A model generated the notes under the pieces. That model was given only the letters and a program-made list of their open reading frames with translations. It was not told where the DNA came from and searched no databases. This document shows, piece by piece, positions 46,401 through 54,099 of a stretch of 64,000 bases of DNA. Source of the DNA: Burkholderia stabilis (lineage in GTDB: Bacteria; Pseudomonadota; Gammaproteobacteria; Burkholderiales; Burkholderiaceae); NCBI RefSeq assembly GCF_001742165.1, contig NZ_CP016442.1, forward strand, positions 124,001 through 188,000. Reading direction: 5' to 3'. Each line of letters begins with the position of its first letter. Position 1 is the stretch's first letter. A program made the position numbers and the translations under genes.

Positions 46401-48256
46401 AGCAGGGCGGAACGCTCGGCGTTGAACGACGCGTGCTCGGCGGCCTTCACCAGGTCCAAGCGGATGGTGTCCGGACCGGTGCTGTTCATCCGGCTGACGT
46501 ACATGGCCTCCTCGTGGGCCTTGTACGCGTTGTCCAGCGCCACGAACGAGTCGGTGCGGCTGGTCCCTTCCGGGAGCGCCTTCACGAACGCAGCGGCGTC
46601 GAACAGACCCAGACGCTCGCCCTTGGCGTTCTTCACGAAGCCGTCCGGGGCGTCCTCACGCGGGCTCATCGCCACGTTGTTCGCCGGGTCGGCGTAGCGG
46701 GCACGCCAGGAGTCGTAGACGGCCACGCCCCACTTGCCCGGGTAGTTGTCCCACGGGCCGGTCGGCACGCGCTCGGGCGCAGCCACCGTTTCCGCAGCCT
46801 GGGCGGGAGCACCGTCCTGGACCTTCGCGGCCGGGGTGGTGGTGGCCGTGGCCGTGGACGAGGAAGCAGGGGCCTGGGCCTGCTCGACCTGCTCGGTTGC
46901 GGCGACGGACGGCGTGCTCGACGGGGCGAGCGACGGCGAGGCCGGTGCACGCGCGGCGACCGGCTGGGCACGCTGCTGGGTGGTGGCCTGGGCCTTCGCC
47001 GGCGCCGGGGCGGTCACGCCCAGCGTCTTCTCGACGGCATCGTTCACCATCTGGCGGCTGGGCAGGTCGGTGGGGGCGAACACGGCGACCAGATCCTCCT
47101 CGGCCTGCTGGCGCGCGGTGTCACGCTCGGCGGCTGGCAGGTGGTCGACGAACGGCGTCAGCGCGTCGAGCAGACGCGCCTTGAACCCCTGTTCGAACAG
47201 GTCGGCACGCGTGATGCCGTTGGGCACCTCGACGCCCGGGGCGATGACGTCGTTGTTGGCGGCGATCGCGACGTCCAGGGCCGACTGGCGATGCTCGGCC
47301 GTGGGCAGGTTACGTTCGTACGCGTAGGCGCTGAACGCCTGTCCCGTCGGCGTGTTGTCGAACCGCTCCAGCAGCTCGTCCTGGCGCGGGGCCACCTCGT
47401 GCCAACGCAGGTCGCGGTCCTCGGCGGCTTGCAGGCGCTCGTCGAGCTGCGGGGTGAGGTCGATGCCGGAACGCTCTTCGAGGAGGCCCAGCGCGTGCTC
47501 CTCGAACTGCTGGTAAATCGACGCGTCCGGGGTGTCGACCGGGCGGGTCTCCCACACCCAGGCCACCGCATCGTGCACGACGGACGCGCGGTGCTCGTCG
47601 AACAGCGCACGCTCGTCTGCGGTCAGCCCGGTGGCCAGGTCGGTCAGCAGGTCTTCCGGCATCTTGTCGGTGATGTTGTGCAGTTCCATCGCGTAGTTCG
47701 ACGGCCACGATTCGGGCGCGTCGACGTAGAACTGTTGGGAGAGGGCGAACCCTTCCGGGCTGCGCCAGTCGACCCCATGCTCCTTCGCCACGGGCTCGAG
47801 GAACGTGTGCGAGATCGTGTGGTGCAGCGTGTCCTGCAGGCGATCGGGCACGGTGTGGGCCAGGAAGTCGCCGATGGTGTCGGGGGTCGGGCGTTCGTGC
47901 AGCAGGTTCCCGCGCAGCGCTTCGGCCTGGGCCTTCGTCGCCTCGGCGTTCAGATCACGGTCGAACGCATCCGGGCCGTCGGTGTAGCGCTGACGCAGCC
48001 AGTCGGCGGTGGGCGAGGTCTGGAACCGTTCCATGTAGCGCTGGAACTCCGCCTTCGACGCGTCGCTGGCGGCCATGGCCGTCAGCTCGAACACGTCCTG
48101 AGCGCTGGACTGCTCCAGCGGCTTGGACGCGGCGGGCGCCGGCGCGGTGCGGGCGGTCTCCACGGCGCGGAACTCGCGCACGCGGCCCCACAGGTTGCTC
48201 ACGCGTTCCTGAACGGAACCGAAAAGGCCCGGACGGGCGTTCTGCTGGTCGGCCAT
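43442..48256 (-). CDS. 1604-residue polyvalent protein with tandem KfrB-like domains
   Basis: The largest gene of the window. Residues 1-480 are helical and unrecognised; a Pro/Ala/Thr linker follows. Two KfrB-like domains lie at about 800-870 (ARGKLVDHGVDDIKINGQD ... VRRIYGHDVPRAL) and 930-1005 (ARGTLLEQGVRPYQDREG ... HTVWGKDLAKAI); such domains occur in plasmid relaxase-linked and polyvalent proteins that enter recipients with DNA. Near the C-terminus a 36-residue motif (REAKLLPPGQ ... KALDSLMSWTGG) is repeated three times. There is no relaxase HxH triad or Walker motif that I can see. I take ATG 48256 (MADQQNARPG). The name polyvalent is inference. Confidence 0.78.
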   Translation of the reverse strand: MADQQNARPGLFGSVQERVSNLWGRVREFRAVETARTAPAPAASKPLEQSSAQDVFELTAMAASDASKAEFQRYMERFQTSPTADWLRQRYTDGPDAFDRDLNAEATKAQAEALRGNLLHERPTPDTIGDFLAHTVPDRLQDTLHHTISHTFLEPVAKEHGVDWRSPEGFALSQQFYVDAPESWPSNYAMELHNITDKMPEDLLTDLATGLTADERALFDEHRASVVHDAVAWVWETRPVDTPDASIYQQFEEHALGLLEERSGIDLTPQLDERLQAAEDRDLRWHEVAPRQDELLERFDNTPTGQAFSAYAYERNLPTAEHRQSALDVAIAANNDVIAPGVEVPNGITRADLFEQGFKARLLDALTPFVDHLPAAERDTARQQAEEDLVAVFAPTDLPSRQMVNDAVEKTLGVTAPAPAKAQATTQQRAQPVAARAPASPSLAPSSTPSVAATEQVEQAQAPASSSTATATTTPAAKVQDGAPAQAAETVAAPERVPTGPWDNYPGKWGVAVYDSWRARYADPANNVAMSPREDAPDGFVKNAKGERLGLFDAAAFVKALPEGTSRTDSFVALDNAYKAHEEAMYVSRMNSTGPDTIRLDLVKAAEHASFNAERSALLRGTPDQVAANREMAREAFGALFAYDVKHGHPITDPDRDLSSGATVQEQYNWVKREDTREDGRLVARKEVGASVLGTVPSEGHLFMTLMTGQGELIVGRRRSMIGFKPLQVTPLERSEFTAPQEIRTAIAKAHAEEVAAKNAKVHELQEAQNAVRVELEKVQAKEKAQEAAVAQPFVPEPDYQKTDAVVIARGKLVDHGVDDIKINGQDPMPYASIEDREGNVRRIYGHDVPRALQEGNVLPGMTVELRGDTTNYMKLDQKTGEEYPATAVHFSARPHNFEQYDAQQRAKHDALANQAKEKELAAAQGILPFVPQPDYARTASEHYARGTLLEQGVRPYQDREGAKPSPFAVVEGRDGEKHTVWGKDLAKAIEVGGVQIGETVELRAYRTEPKTVQLANGEQRVVPQSTWSAAPHDFVAHETQQREAHEALHGKIRQEVALTVEERMASWLDASVQNPEHYQPMARDQKAGSTTTLASAAAEQTKVVAQEELSAEAQRQAGIQAAMNAPAASLNADVLNEGFNSINVKGFTQHGVAYSMSMGGQTVEGVAPWNREANSLDGATSPAINHMTAGARLNNAMGGPISPDDRAFVNDALHEHLEAQTQAFVREHGHQLVPIEARLPNRQNGGLAARLDTWAQAQAQNAEQDQQKGRGEQGQATLVPAAATVEPVQTVQAVQPVAEAQVVAPSTVSVGKAEDLRPVGATPLMATTPPAERAPQEQQVAAPIVDREAKLVPPGQSNAHVPQQDATSTTKALDSLMSWTGGPAAQDRESARAVAEPAHQADRPIAEREAKLLPPGQANVQAPQQEVEGTAKALDSLMSWTGGDREPVRVVGAPAAPAQQAERPIVEREAKLLPPGQSGVQAPQQQVTGTAKALDSLMSWTGGAATQDRKDAAPIVVDPNKPLAPQVHEHNDRVRENSDAAKQLWESLELRGPKAEAAQRARLGLPPVNQAQGVSQTQTGPAQDLGKRRELKLSLDDEYERRR

Positions 48257-48310
48257 GCTGTCTCCCCCTGTACTGTACGTGGCGGGCGCGCGAACGCGTC
48301 CGATCACCCC

Positions 48311-48338
48311 AGGGTAGCGGCTTTTCGAGCGGGCGCAA
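48311..48338 (-). promoter_or_regulatory. Element promoter for the 1604-residue protein
   Basis: - strand: -35 TTGCGC (48338-48333), 16-base spacer, -10 TACCCT (48316-48311). Weaker match than the others; palindrome 10 is 22 bases upstream of the -35. Confidence 0.5.
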
Positions 48339-48360
48339 GCCCTGGGTGCAACACGTTGGC

Positions 48361-48376
48361 CCGTGCCTTGGCACGG
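48361..48376. promoter_or_regulatory. Element palindrome, copy 10
   Basis: CCGTGCCTTGGCACGG, perfect arms with a TT centre. Confidence 0.8.
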
Positions 48377-48403
48377 CTTGAAATCCGGGGCTCCAGACGA
48401 AAA

Positions 48404-48425
48404 CGAGGGGGCATGGCGCCCCCTC
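48404..48425 (-). terminator. Terminator of the 48.5-kb small gene
   Basis: GAGGGGGC / GCCCCCTC stem, followed on the - strand by GTTTTC. Confidence 0.75.
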
Positions 48426-48487
48426 AAATCGCAACGCTTCACCCCTGAAACGTCGCGTCCCCTTGCTCTTCAGATCCAGCGGGGCGG

Positions 48488-48712
48488 TCAGGCGGCCCAC
48501 TGCCCGTAACGCTTCCCCTGGGCTTCACGGCGCCAGGCCTGGCGGTTCGCGGCCTGCTCCCGTTCGTTTTCCCGCACGGCCTGGTGGCGGGCCCGGTTCC
48601 CCTTGGGCGAGCGCAACATGCGCTGCACCCCGTAGGCCTCGGCGAGCTGTTGAACACGCTGTTTGGTGAGCAGGCCGTCGTCGGCGAGACCGTCGAACAG
48701 ATGGGCGGGCAT
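48488..48712 (-). CDS. Small basic protein of unknown function
   Basis: A 74-residue, Arg/Gln-rich, probably helical protein (MPAHLFDGLADDGLLTKQRV start). GAGGAG lies nine bases before the ATG at 48712, and an element promoter with a palindrome in the leader is upstream. Nucleic acid or protein binding is possible from composition alone. No family recognised. Confidence 0.62.
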   Translation of the reverse strand: MPAHLFDGLADDGLLTKQRVQQLAEAYGVQRMLRSPKGNRARHQAVRENEREQAANRQAWRREAQGKRYGQWAA

Positions 48713-48737
48713 GTCAGGCTCCTCGCTGGTTGTGGGG

Positions 48738-48753
48738 CCGTGCCGTGGCACGT
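48738..48753. promoter_or_regulatory. Element palindrome, copy 11 (near the transcription start)
   Basis: CCGTGCCGTGGCACGT, 14 bases downstream of the -10 of the 48.8-kb promoter, a position suited to repression. Confidence 0.7.
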
Positions 48754-48766
48754 CTTGCATACCTTC

Positions 48767-48794
48767 AACCTAGCGGGATCTGTGGGCGTGTCAA
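48767..48794 (-). promoter_or_regulatory. Element promoter for the 74-residue protein
   Basis: - strand: -35 TTGACA (48794-48789), 16-base spacer ending CCGC, -10 TAGGTT (48772-48767). Confidence 0.78.
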
Positions 48795-49025
48795 GTGTCC
48801 GGCCGAGGTCTGATCAGCGGCTCGCTGGTCGCAGCCAGCATGAGGAGGTGCGGCGGTGCACAGGAGTGGGTTTGGAGCGGGCGCTTAAGGTTTTTCGTGA
48901 GCCGCCGTAAACGCGCTCAGAGGGCGGGTGGTCCCTTTGAGGGACTGCTGGCATGGAGTTATTCCATGCAGGAGACGACGTTCAACGTCGTTGCGATTCA
49001 ACCAAGCACGGAGCAAAGAACACAA

Positions 49026-49781
49026 ATGGCATATCGACACGACCCGGATCTGGAGTTTCTGGGCAAGATGAAATCGAGCGATCTGAACGACCTGGTGCGT
49101 TGCTTGACCCACGATAAGGATGGCAGCGCGAGGTTAACCGAAGAGCTGACGATGGCGGACGATTACAAGAAGTACGCCCCGGACCACGGGAAATACTGGC
49201 AACTCATCGCGGCCGAGGTGCAGTGCTTCGGAGGCAACACGTTCGCCACCATGTTCCGTGGTGGTAAGGGCGTGTTGTACAAAGAGGTGCTCTGCGACGT
49301 GTGCGATAAGATGGACGTGAACTACAACGCCAAGGCTTCTGTCGAGACGATCGAGGGCAACTTGCTGATGAAGATTTTGCAGGACGCGCTCGCGAAGATG
49401 ACACCCGAGCAGCTCCGCGAGCTGGCCAAGGAACTGGGCATCAAGGACTTCGCGAACATCACGTCGCCGGCGCTCGTGATGGTCTTCCAAACGATCTTCC
49501 GTGCGGGCGGCTTCAAGTCCTACCAGCTCACGTTGATCGTCGTTAACGCGGTGTTGAAGGCCCTGATCGGCCGCGGGCTCTCGTTCGGTGGAAACATTTT
49601 GCTGACCCGCACGATGGCGATTCTCACCGGCCCGGTCGGCTGGATCATCAGCGGCGTCTGGACGGCGGTGGACATCGCTGGTGCCGCGTATCGCGTGACC
49701 ATCCCGGCGGTCATCCAAATCGCTGCACTTCGGCAGCAGCAGATGTACGGCGACATGGCCGACCAAGTGAAGTTTGGCTAA
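49026..49781 (+). CDS. YaaW-family (UPF0174/DUF3944) protein
   Basis: A 251-residue protein similar along its length to E. coli YaaW: DPDLEFLGKMKSSDLNDLV matches the start (DLDFLQHCSEEQL), KYWQLIAAEVQCFGGNTFAT matches NWQLIAGELQHFGGDS, and AYRVTIPAVIQIAALRQ matches AYRVTIPAVLQIACLR. The C-terminal half has hydrophobic helices. Function unknown in the family. I prefer ATG 49026 (MAYRHDPD), which aligns with the family start; ATG 48966 would add 20 residues. Base composition is less GC-rich than its neighbours, suggesting separate acquisition. The leader from 48795 has inverted repeats such as GCATGGA / TCCATGC. Confidence 0.85.
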   Translation: MAYRHDPDLEFLGKMKSSDLNDLVRCLTHDKDGSARLTEELTMADDYKKYAPDHGKYWQLIAAEVQCFGGNTFATMFRGGKGVLYKEVLCDVCDKMDVNYNAKASVETIEGNLLMKILQDALAKMTPEQLRELAKELGIKDFANITSPALVMVFQTIFRAGGFKSYQLTLIVVNAVLKALIGRGLSFGGNILLTRTMAILTGPVGWIISGVWTAVDIAGAAYRVTIPAVIQIAALRQQQMYGDMADQVKFG

Positions 49782-49798
49782 CAGACGGGCGGGGGCGT

Positions 49799-50722
49799 TC
49801 AGCCCTCCGTGCCCTCCTGAGCGGCGATGAACAGGTCCAGGTGGTGGCGGAGGTAGACCGCCTGGCGCTTCGTCGGTTTCTTGCGCAGCGGGGCGGGCAC
49901 GCCCACGAGCGCGCGGTCCTTCGCCGACAGGACGTCAGACACAAGCATGTCCCCGGTGTCCGGGTCGAACGCGATCAGGTGGTTGTCGAACAGGCGGTCC
50001 AGGTTGGCGATCAGGGGGAGCCCGTTGGCCGGGTCCAGGCGCTGATCGTCGTCCGCGTCGACCCAGGCCATCGCGTGAGAGGCGACGAGCAGGGTGCCGA
50101 CCGAGCACCCGGTGACGGCGCAGGCACCGCCCCACTGAGCGAGCAGGTCGGCGCGGTAGCGGCCCTGACCCATGCGCGCCTGTACGAGGGCTTGGCGCGT
50201 GGTGGTCTGGTCCGGCGCCGGGTAGCGGGCGTCGATGTCGTCGAGGTCCTGGGCAAGGCCGGGACGAGCGTTCTCGCTGTACAGCGCGATGAACTCGTCG
50301 ACCGGCACGCGGCGCTCGACCACGGCGAACTCGAAACCGCTGGCATCGGTGACCACCCGGTTGAGCTTGTAGAGCACCGAGGCGTCGTAGAGGTAGGGCT
50401 GGGTGTTGTCCGACCCCTCACCGTGCCGGAGAACCGCGTAGACGGGCGATCCGAACTGGATGCGGGCGATGTTCTTTTGCCGCTCCCGGCGAGCGGCGGT
50501 GGCGGGCTTCACCCAGGGCGGAGGGGCCCAGACCTCGATCATTTCGGTCCCGTCCTCGGCGGTGATGAGGCGCTTGGACCACAGTTTCATCACCACCGCT
50601 TGCGCTTGGCCGCTCGATGGCCACTCGTCGGTGTACGCGTCCCACGACCACGTGCGGTTGGTCATGAACAGGCCCAGCGTGTCGATCAGGAAATCGTTGA
50701 TGCGTTGCGCGTTGCGCTCCAT
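49799..50722 (-). CDS. HNH endonuclease-domain protein
   Basis: A 307-residue protein. The C-terminal region (about 195-260) is an HNH_2-type nuclease: RYRADLLAQWGGACAVTGC, LLVASHAMAWVDADD, RLDPANGLPLIANLDRLFDN, where the His, Asn and late His/Asn of the motif and the first Cys are recognisable. The N-terminal 190 residues are unrecognised and may give specificity. HNH_2 proteins often occur as restriction-like or homing-type nucleases. It is convergent with the YaaW gene, 17 bases apart. A defence role is possible but not shown. Confidence 0.8.
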   Translation of the reverse strand: MERNAQRINDFLIDTLGLFMTNRTWSWDAYTDEWPSSGQAQAVVMKLWSKRLITAEDGTEMIEVWAPPPWVKPATAARRERQKNIARIQFGSPVYAVLRHGEGSDNTQPYLYDASVLYKLNRVVTDASGFEFAVVERRVPVDEFIALYSENARPGLAQDLDDIDARYPAPDQTTTRQALVQARMGQGRYRADLLAQWGGACAVTGCSVGTLLVASHAMAWVDADDDQRLDPANGLPLIANLDRLFDNHLIAFDPDTGDMLVSDVLSAKDRALVGVPAPLRKKPTKRQAVYLRHHLDLFIAAQEGTEG

Positions 50723-50891
50723 GCTACCGCCCCCGTGGTCATCGCCGACCGGTGGTCCGGCCGTGCCTGGCGATGATACCGGACGGCACCGGACCCTTCG
50801 GGAAACTGCCGGGGCTCACGCCCAGCACCCGAACAGTGGCGGTCGCCCACCCCAACCTCGCCGCAGGCTTGGGGCTGGGCCCCATGCGAGA

Positions 50892-50912
50892 AGCCCGGCG
50901 CTGGGCCGGGCT
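50892..50912 (-). terminator. Terminator of the P4-type helicase gene
   Basis: AGCCCGGC / GCCGGGCT stem about 30 bases after the stop at 50941; on the - strand it is followed by only a short T-containing run. Confidence 0.6.
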
Positions 50913-50940
50913 GGGAGGGGGGCAACGTGGGGCGGGGACG

Positions 50941-52497
50941 TTAGGCGCGGGCGGGCCCGTGGCCATGCTCCGAGGGCTTGCCAAAGTGGTCGGAGAAGTC
51001 CTCGATCTCCGGCAGCGGCAGCTTTACCGACGCGGTGTCGCGGGCCCCGGCCACGGAGAGCGACACGGACGGGACCCCGTCGGCGCGCATGCGCACGAGG
51101 CGGGCGCGGTTGCCGGTCGAGTCCTTCGGGGCGCGGCGATTGTTCTCCGGGGCGCCGATGTCGATCCCCTTCGAGGCCTGCAGGTCACGGCGCAGGCGCT
51201 TCCAGAACTCGTTCGCTTCCACCGGGTGACGACCGTTGTCAGCGCAGAAGTCGCGGTACGCGCGGTAGACCACCACCTTGTCCGCCCACTGGTTCGGGTT
51301 GGCCGGCTGACCGGCGTCCACCACGTCCGCCCATTCCAGCGCAGTGTCGTTCGACTTGCGCAGGGACACCTTGTGCGAACGGACCTCCTCGGGCAGCTCG
51401 TCGTCGCTCATGAAACGGCCGCGCTTGGTCAGCGCGATGAGGCCGGCCAGCAGCCAGTCCAGCGCGATCGCCATTTCCGCCGGGCTTTCGGTGATCAGGC
51501 GGTCGAGGTCCGGGATCTGGTCCTCGGCGCGGATCGTCTGCGTGAACGGCACGTTGGCGATGCGGCGCAGGAACCCGTGGGACATGTCCGAGAAGCCCAT
51601 GGCTTCGTTCATAGCCAGCACCCACGAGGCCCGCGGCTTCACCGTCAAGGGCACGCGGTTCTTGCGGTTCACCGACACCGGGTCACGGGCCACCCACGCC
51701 TTGAACAGGTTCTCGTTGATCGGGCGCTTGCGCGGGGGCGCTTCCGACACGGTGACCAGCGTGGCGTGGACCAGCGGCTCGGTGTTGAACTCGCCGTCCA
51801 GACGCGAGAGGTCGAATGCCACCGGGTTGGCGTGGAAGCACGACAGGATCTGCAGGCAGAGGCTCTTACCGTTGGCCCCGGATCCCTCCAAGATGATGGC
51901 CTTCTGCACGTTCATCGTGGAGAGGGTCGACCCGAAGCACTCGGCGAGGTAGTCGCGCATCGCCGGGCTCGGCTGGACCTGCGTGATGAAGCGGCCGAAG
52001 CGGCTCTCCGGGTTCAACGGGAGCAGGGCGTACGTGCCGTCCGCACCGACGCGCGACCAGTCGATCGACGCGTTGACGGCGTGCGTGACCCCGAACGACG
52101 GGTCCGGCCGGTGGGCCTTCACCAGCCCGGACGGCTGCACCTCCAGCAGACCGTCCTTCAACGGCACGAGCACCCCGGTCGACTTCGGCGGCACGGGCAG
52201 GGGCTTGTGCCCGGCCAGACGGGTAACGGCGGTCTCGACCATCGAGCGGGCCTTGCCCACGCTGTACTTTGCCGGGTCCAGCTTTTTGAGCTGGGCGAGC
52301 GCGTCCTGTTCCAGCGCGACGTCGCGCTGGGCTTCCCAGTACACGCCGTTCCAGCGGAAAAGCTCCGGCGTCTCGCCGCTACCCACGGCCAGATTCGCGT
52401 CCTTTTCCAGACGGTCGGCGTAGTGCAGCTCGACCGAATCCTTCACCTTGCGGGTGCCCGTGGATTTCACGCCGTTGTTCGGTTGGAAAGCAGCCAT
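50941..52497 (-). CDS. P4-type primase/helicase (SF3, D5 family)
   Basis: A 518-residue protein of the phage/plasmid primase P4 family. The SF3 helicase Walker A is LEGSGANGKSLCLQILSC near residue 205, the Walker B-like LVHATLVTVSEAPP near 245 and sensor residues in SWVLAMNEAMGF near 290. The D5_N-like region precedes it. The N-terminal primase domain is reduced or missing; P4 alpha is longer. It probably unwinds DNA during replication of the element. The long sequence upstream (52498-53447) has no clear gene. Confidence 0.85.
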   Translation of the reverse strand: MAAFQPNNGVKSTGTRKVKDSVELHYADRLEKDANLAVGSGETPELFRWNGVYWEAQRDVALEQDALAQLKKLDPAKYSVGKARSMVETAVTRLAGHKPLPVPPKSTGVLVPLKDGLLEVQPSGLVKAHRPDPSFGVTHAVNASIDWSRVGADGTYALLPLNPESRFGRFITQVQPSPAMRDYLAECFGSTLSTMNVQKAIILEGSGANGKSLCLQILSCFHANPVAFDLSRLDGEFNTEPLVHATLVTVSEAPPRKRPINENLFKAWVARDPVSVNRKNRVPLTVKPRASWVLAMNEAMGFSDMSHGFLRRIANVPFTQTIRAEDQIPDLDRLITESPAEMAIALDWLLAGLIALTKRGRFMSDDELPEEVRSHKVSLRKSNDTALEWADVVDAGQPANPNQWADKVVVYRAYRDFCADNGRHPVEANEFWKRLRRDLQASKGIDIGAPENNRRAPKDSTGNRARLVRMRADGVPSVSLSVAGARDTASVKLPLPEIEDFSDHFGKPSEHGHGPARA

Positions 52498-52728
52498 CGT
52501 TGTTCCTTCGTTCGTGCTCGGTTGGTACGCGGGAGGCGTCCTGTGGGACCGCCTTGCCGCTCAGGACGAAGTGTCGAGGAGCGATACCTTGGACCTGAGT
52601 CGCCGGACCGTCGTCACCTGGGCGGTGCGCGACTCACGGCCGGATCCGCCCGGGCACGGGCTCACCGGACCCGGGCTGTCCAGGGCGTCGACGGACGCCG
52701 TCCAGGGCCGGCGCTAACCAGGCTTGGA

Positions 52729-52744
52729 CCGTGCGGTGGCACGG
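52729..52744. promoter_or_regulatory. Element palindrome, copy 12
   Basis: CCGTGCGGTGGCACGG, one arm mismatch, 230 bases upstream of the helicase start. Confidence 0.55.
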
Positions 52745-53084
52745 AGGCCCGGCGGGGCAACGGTTCGGCGGGCGCCGACCAGGCGGTCCAGGGAGTCCGG
52801 GTGAAAAGCGGGTGCTCGACGAGCACGGGAAACGGCGACGTGATCCCCGGTCGGTGGATAGGTCACCGTCTCCCATGGACGGCGACCTATGGGGTTTCCT
52901 TTCTGATCCAGGGAGGAAAAGCCTGGACCGCTTGGACCGATCCCCGCTGAGCACCGTGGGGCGGTCCCTTCGGGCTGTCCAGGCATCCCGGGGATGGCCT
53001 GGCCGGACCTGGACCAAGGACCGGGCGAGCCCGGACAGGGCACCGACGGTTCCCGTAAAGCCTCACCACCGGTCGAACAGCAAC

Positions 53085-53100
53085 ACGTGCCAGGGCACGG
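53085..53100. promoter_or_regulatory. Element palindrome, copy 13
   Basis: ACGTGCCAGGGCACGG, one outer mismatch, in the non-coding stretch; no element-type promoter found next to it. Confidence 0.62.
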
Positions 53101-53447
53101 GCTTACCCCGTCCACCCGCTCGCCGCGAGGCGTTCCATCTCCCCAGCAGCGGCGCTGCCGACGTCCCCGTTTTCCCCGTTCCCGTCCTTCCCCGCGACCA
53201 TGCCTCGGGCCCGACGCCCGTCAAGGCGCACCAGGCCGTGTTGCTGCGCGGCCCGCACCACCTGGCGCTCGAATCCTTGACCGTCCCCGTGCCCTTGGCC
53301 ACCCCGTCGAGGGACGAGAACTCAGGAAAACGGCGGCAACGACGCAAGGCACGCAGGCTCGACGGAACAACGTCAACGGCCAGGTCAAAAGCGGGCCTCC
53401 AAGCTCGGAGCCGGTCAGCTCAACGGCACCACCACCAGGAGAAGGTC

Positions 53448-53654
53448 ATGTTTCACAGCTTCGGTTATCGCGGTCACACCATCCACATCGCCATCCCGGA
53501 CCGCAGCAGCGTCGAGGAGATCAAGGTCCAGCTCCGCCACGACGACGGCGGGTTCGACCTGGTGCCCTGCAAGACCCTGTTGGGCGCCAAGCGGCGGATC
53601 ACGCGCTACGTCCGGGATCAGGGCAAGCCTGACCAGCCCGCCGGCGCGCACTGA
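53448..53654 (+). CDS. Small unknown protein (68 residues)
   Basis: A 68-residue protein starting MFHSFGYRGHTIHIAI, alternating beta and helical character, ending basic. AGGAGAAGG lies just before the ATG, in the style of the element. The frame is open far upstream, but that part is Pro/Arg-rich without a ribosome site, so I take the short form. No family recognised. Confidence 0.55.
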   Translation: MFHSFGYRGHTIHIAIPDRSSVEEIKVQLRHDDGGFDLVPCKTLLGAKRRITRYVRDQGKPDQPAGAH

Positions 53655-53655
53655 T

Positions 53656-53672
53656 CCGTGCCATGGCCACGG
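53656..53672. promoter_or_regulatory. Element palindrome, copy 14 (degenerate)
   Basis: CCGTGCCATGGCCACGG, an extra C in the right arm, just after the 68-residue gene. Confidence 0.35.
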
Positions 53673-54036
53673 GGGAGGTGTTCACCGGGCGGTGGGCGTT
53701 CCCCATCGACCTGGTACCGGGGCAGGGTGTGGGGAGTTGCATTTTGCGTCATCAAATGATCTGAGCTGTTGTGTTCTGCCGTGGGTACCCGTAAACTCCC
53801 GCCCAGAATCAGAGCAAGAGCAGCACGAAGCACCGGGGCAACCCATTCAGCATCACCATCGCGCAACCGCGGCCATGGCAATCGGCACCGCGGCTTGTCG
53901 ACGATCAGAGATCAGCGCCTGGACCTCAACGCACCGGTGGCATCGGGGGTGCCGGTCGGGCGGACGAAGGACGGCCTGTTTCAGCTCGACGCGATCACGT
54001 CACGGTTGGGCTGGTTCGGCCGAAATGGAAACCAGG

Positions 54037-54052
54037 ACGTGCCATAGCACAG
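54037..54052. promoter_or_regulatory. Element palindrome, copy 15
   Basis: ACGTGCCATAGCACAG, three mismatches, 48 bases upstream of the 54.1-kb lipoprotein gene; no element-type -35/-10 beside it. Confidence 0.45.
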
Positions 54053-54099
54053 CGTAGCGCTGGGCGGATGGCCAACGACAACCAGCACGAGGGACCAAC

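Larger units (their letters stand above)
52498..53447. other. 950-base stretch without a convincing gene
   Basis: Very GC-rich DNA upstream of the helicase gene. All frames are partly open, as expected from composition, and none has a good ribosome site or recognisable protein. It contains palindrome copies 12 and 13, several imperfect dyads (for example around 52859-52890, CCGTC / GACGG), and repeated GGACC words. It could hold an origin of transfer, a leader RNA or promoters; nothing decisive is visible. Confidence 0.4.
53655..54099. other. 445-base intergenic region
   Basis: No confident gene. A short frame ending at 54047 has a protein-like tail (VASGVPVGRTKDGLFQLDAI) but no start with a ribosome site; it may be a remnant. 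Two diverged palindrome copies lie at its ends. Confidence 0.35.

Noticed and set aside
43442..48256. 1604-residue protein considered as a TraI-type relaxase
   Set aside because: No HxH-type metal triad, catalytic Tyr region or helicase motifs could be found.
43277..48448. A very long open frame on the + strand opposite the 1604-residue gene
   Set aside because: It is an antisense shadow produced by high GC at third codon positions: Arg/His/Gly-rich, no domains, no ribosome site.
53692..54057. Possible small genes between 53.7 and 54.05 kb
   Set aside because: Overlapping frames have no ribosome site or recognisable sequence; only a short protein-like tail is seen, so it is left as intergenic.
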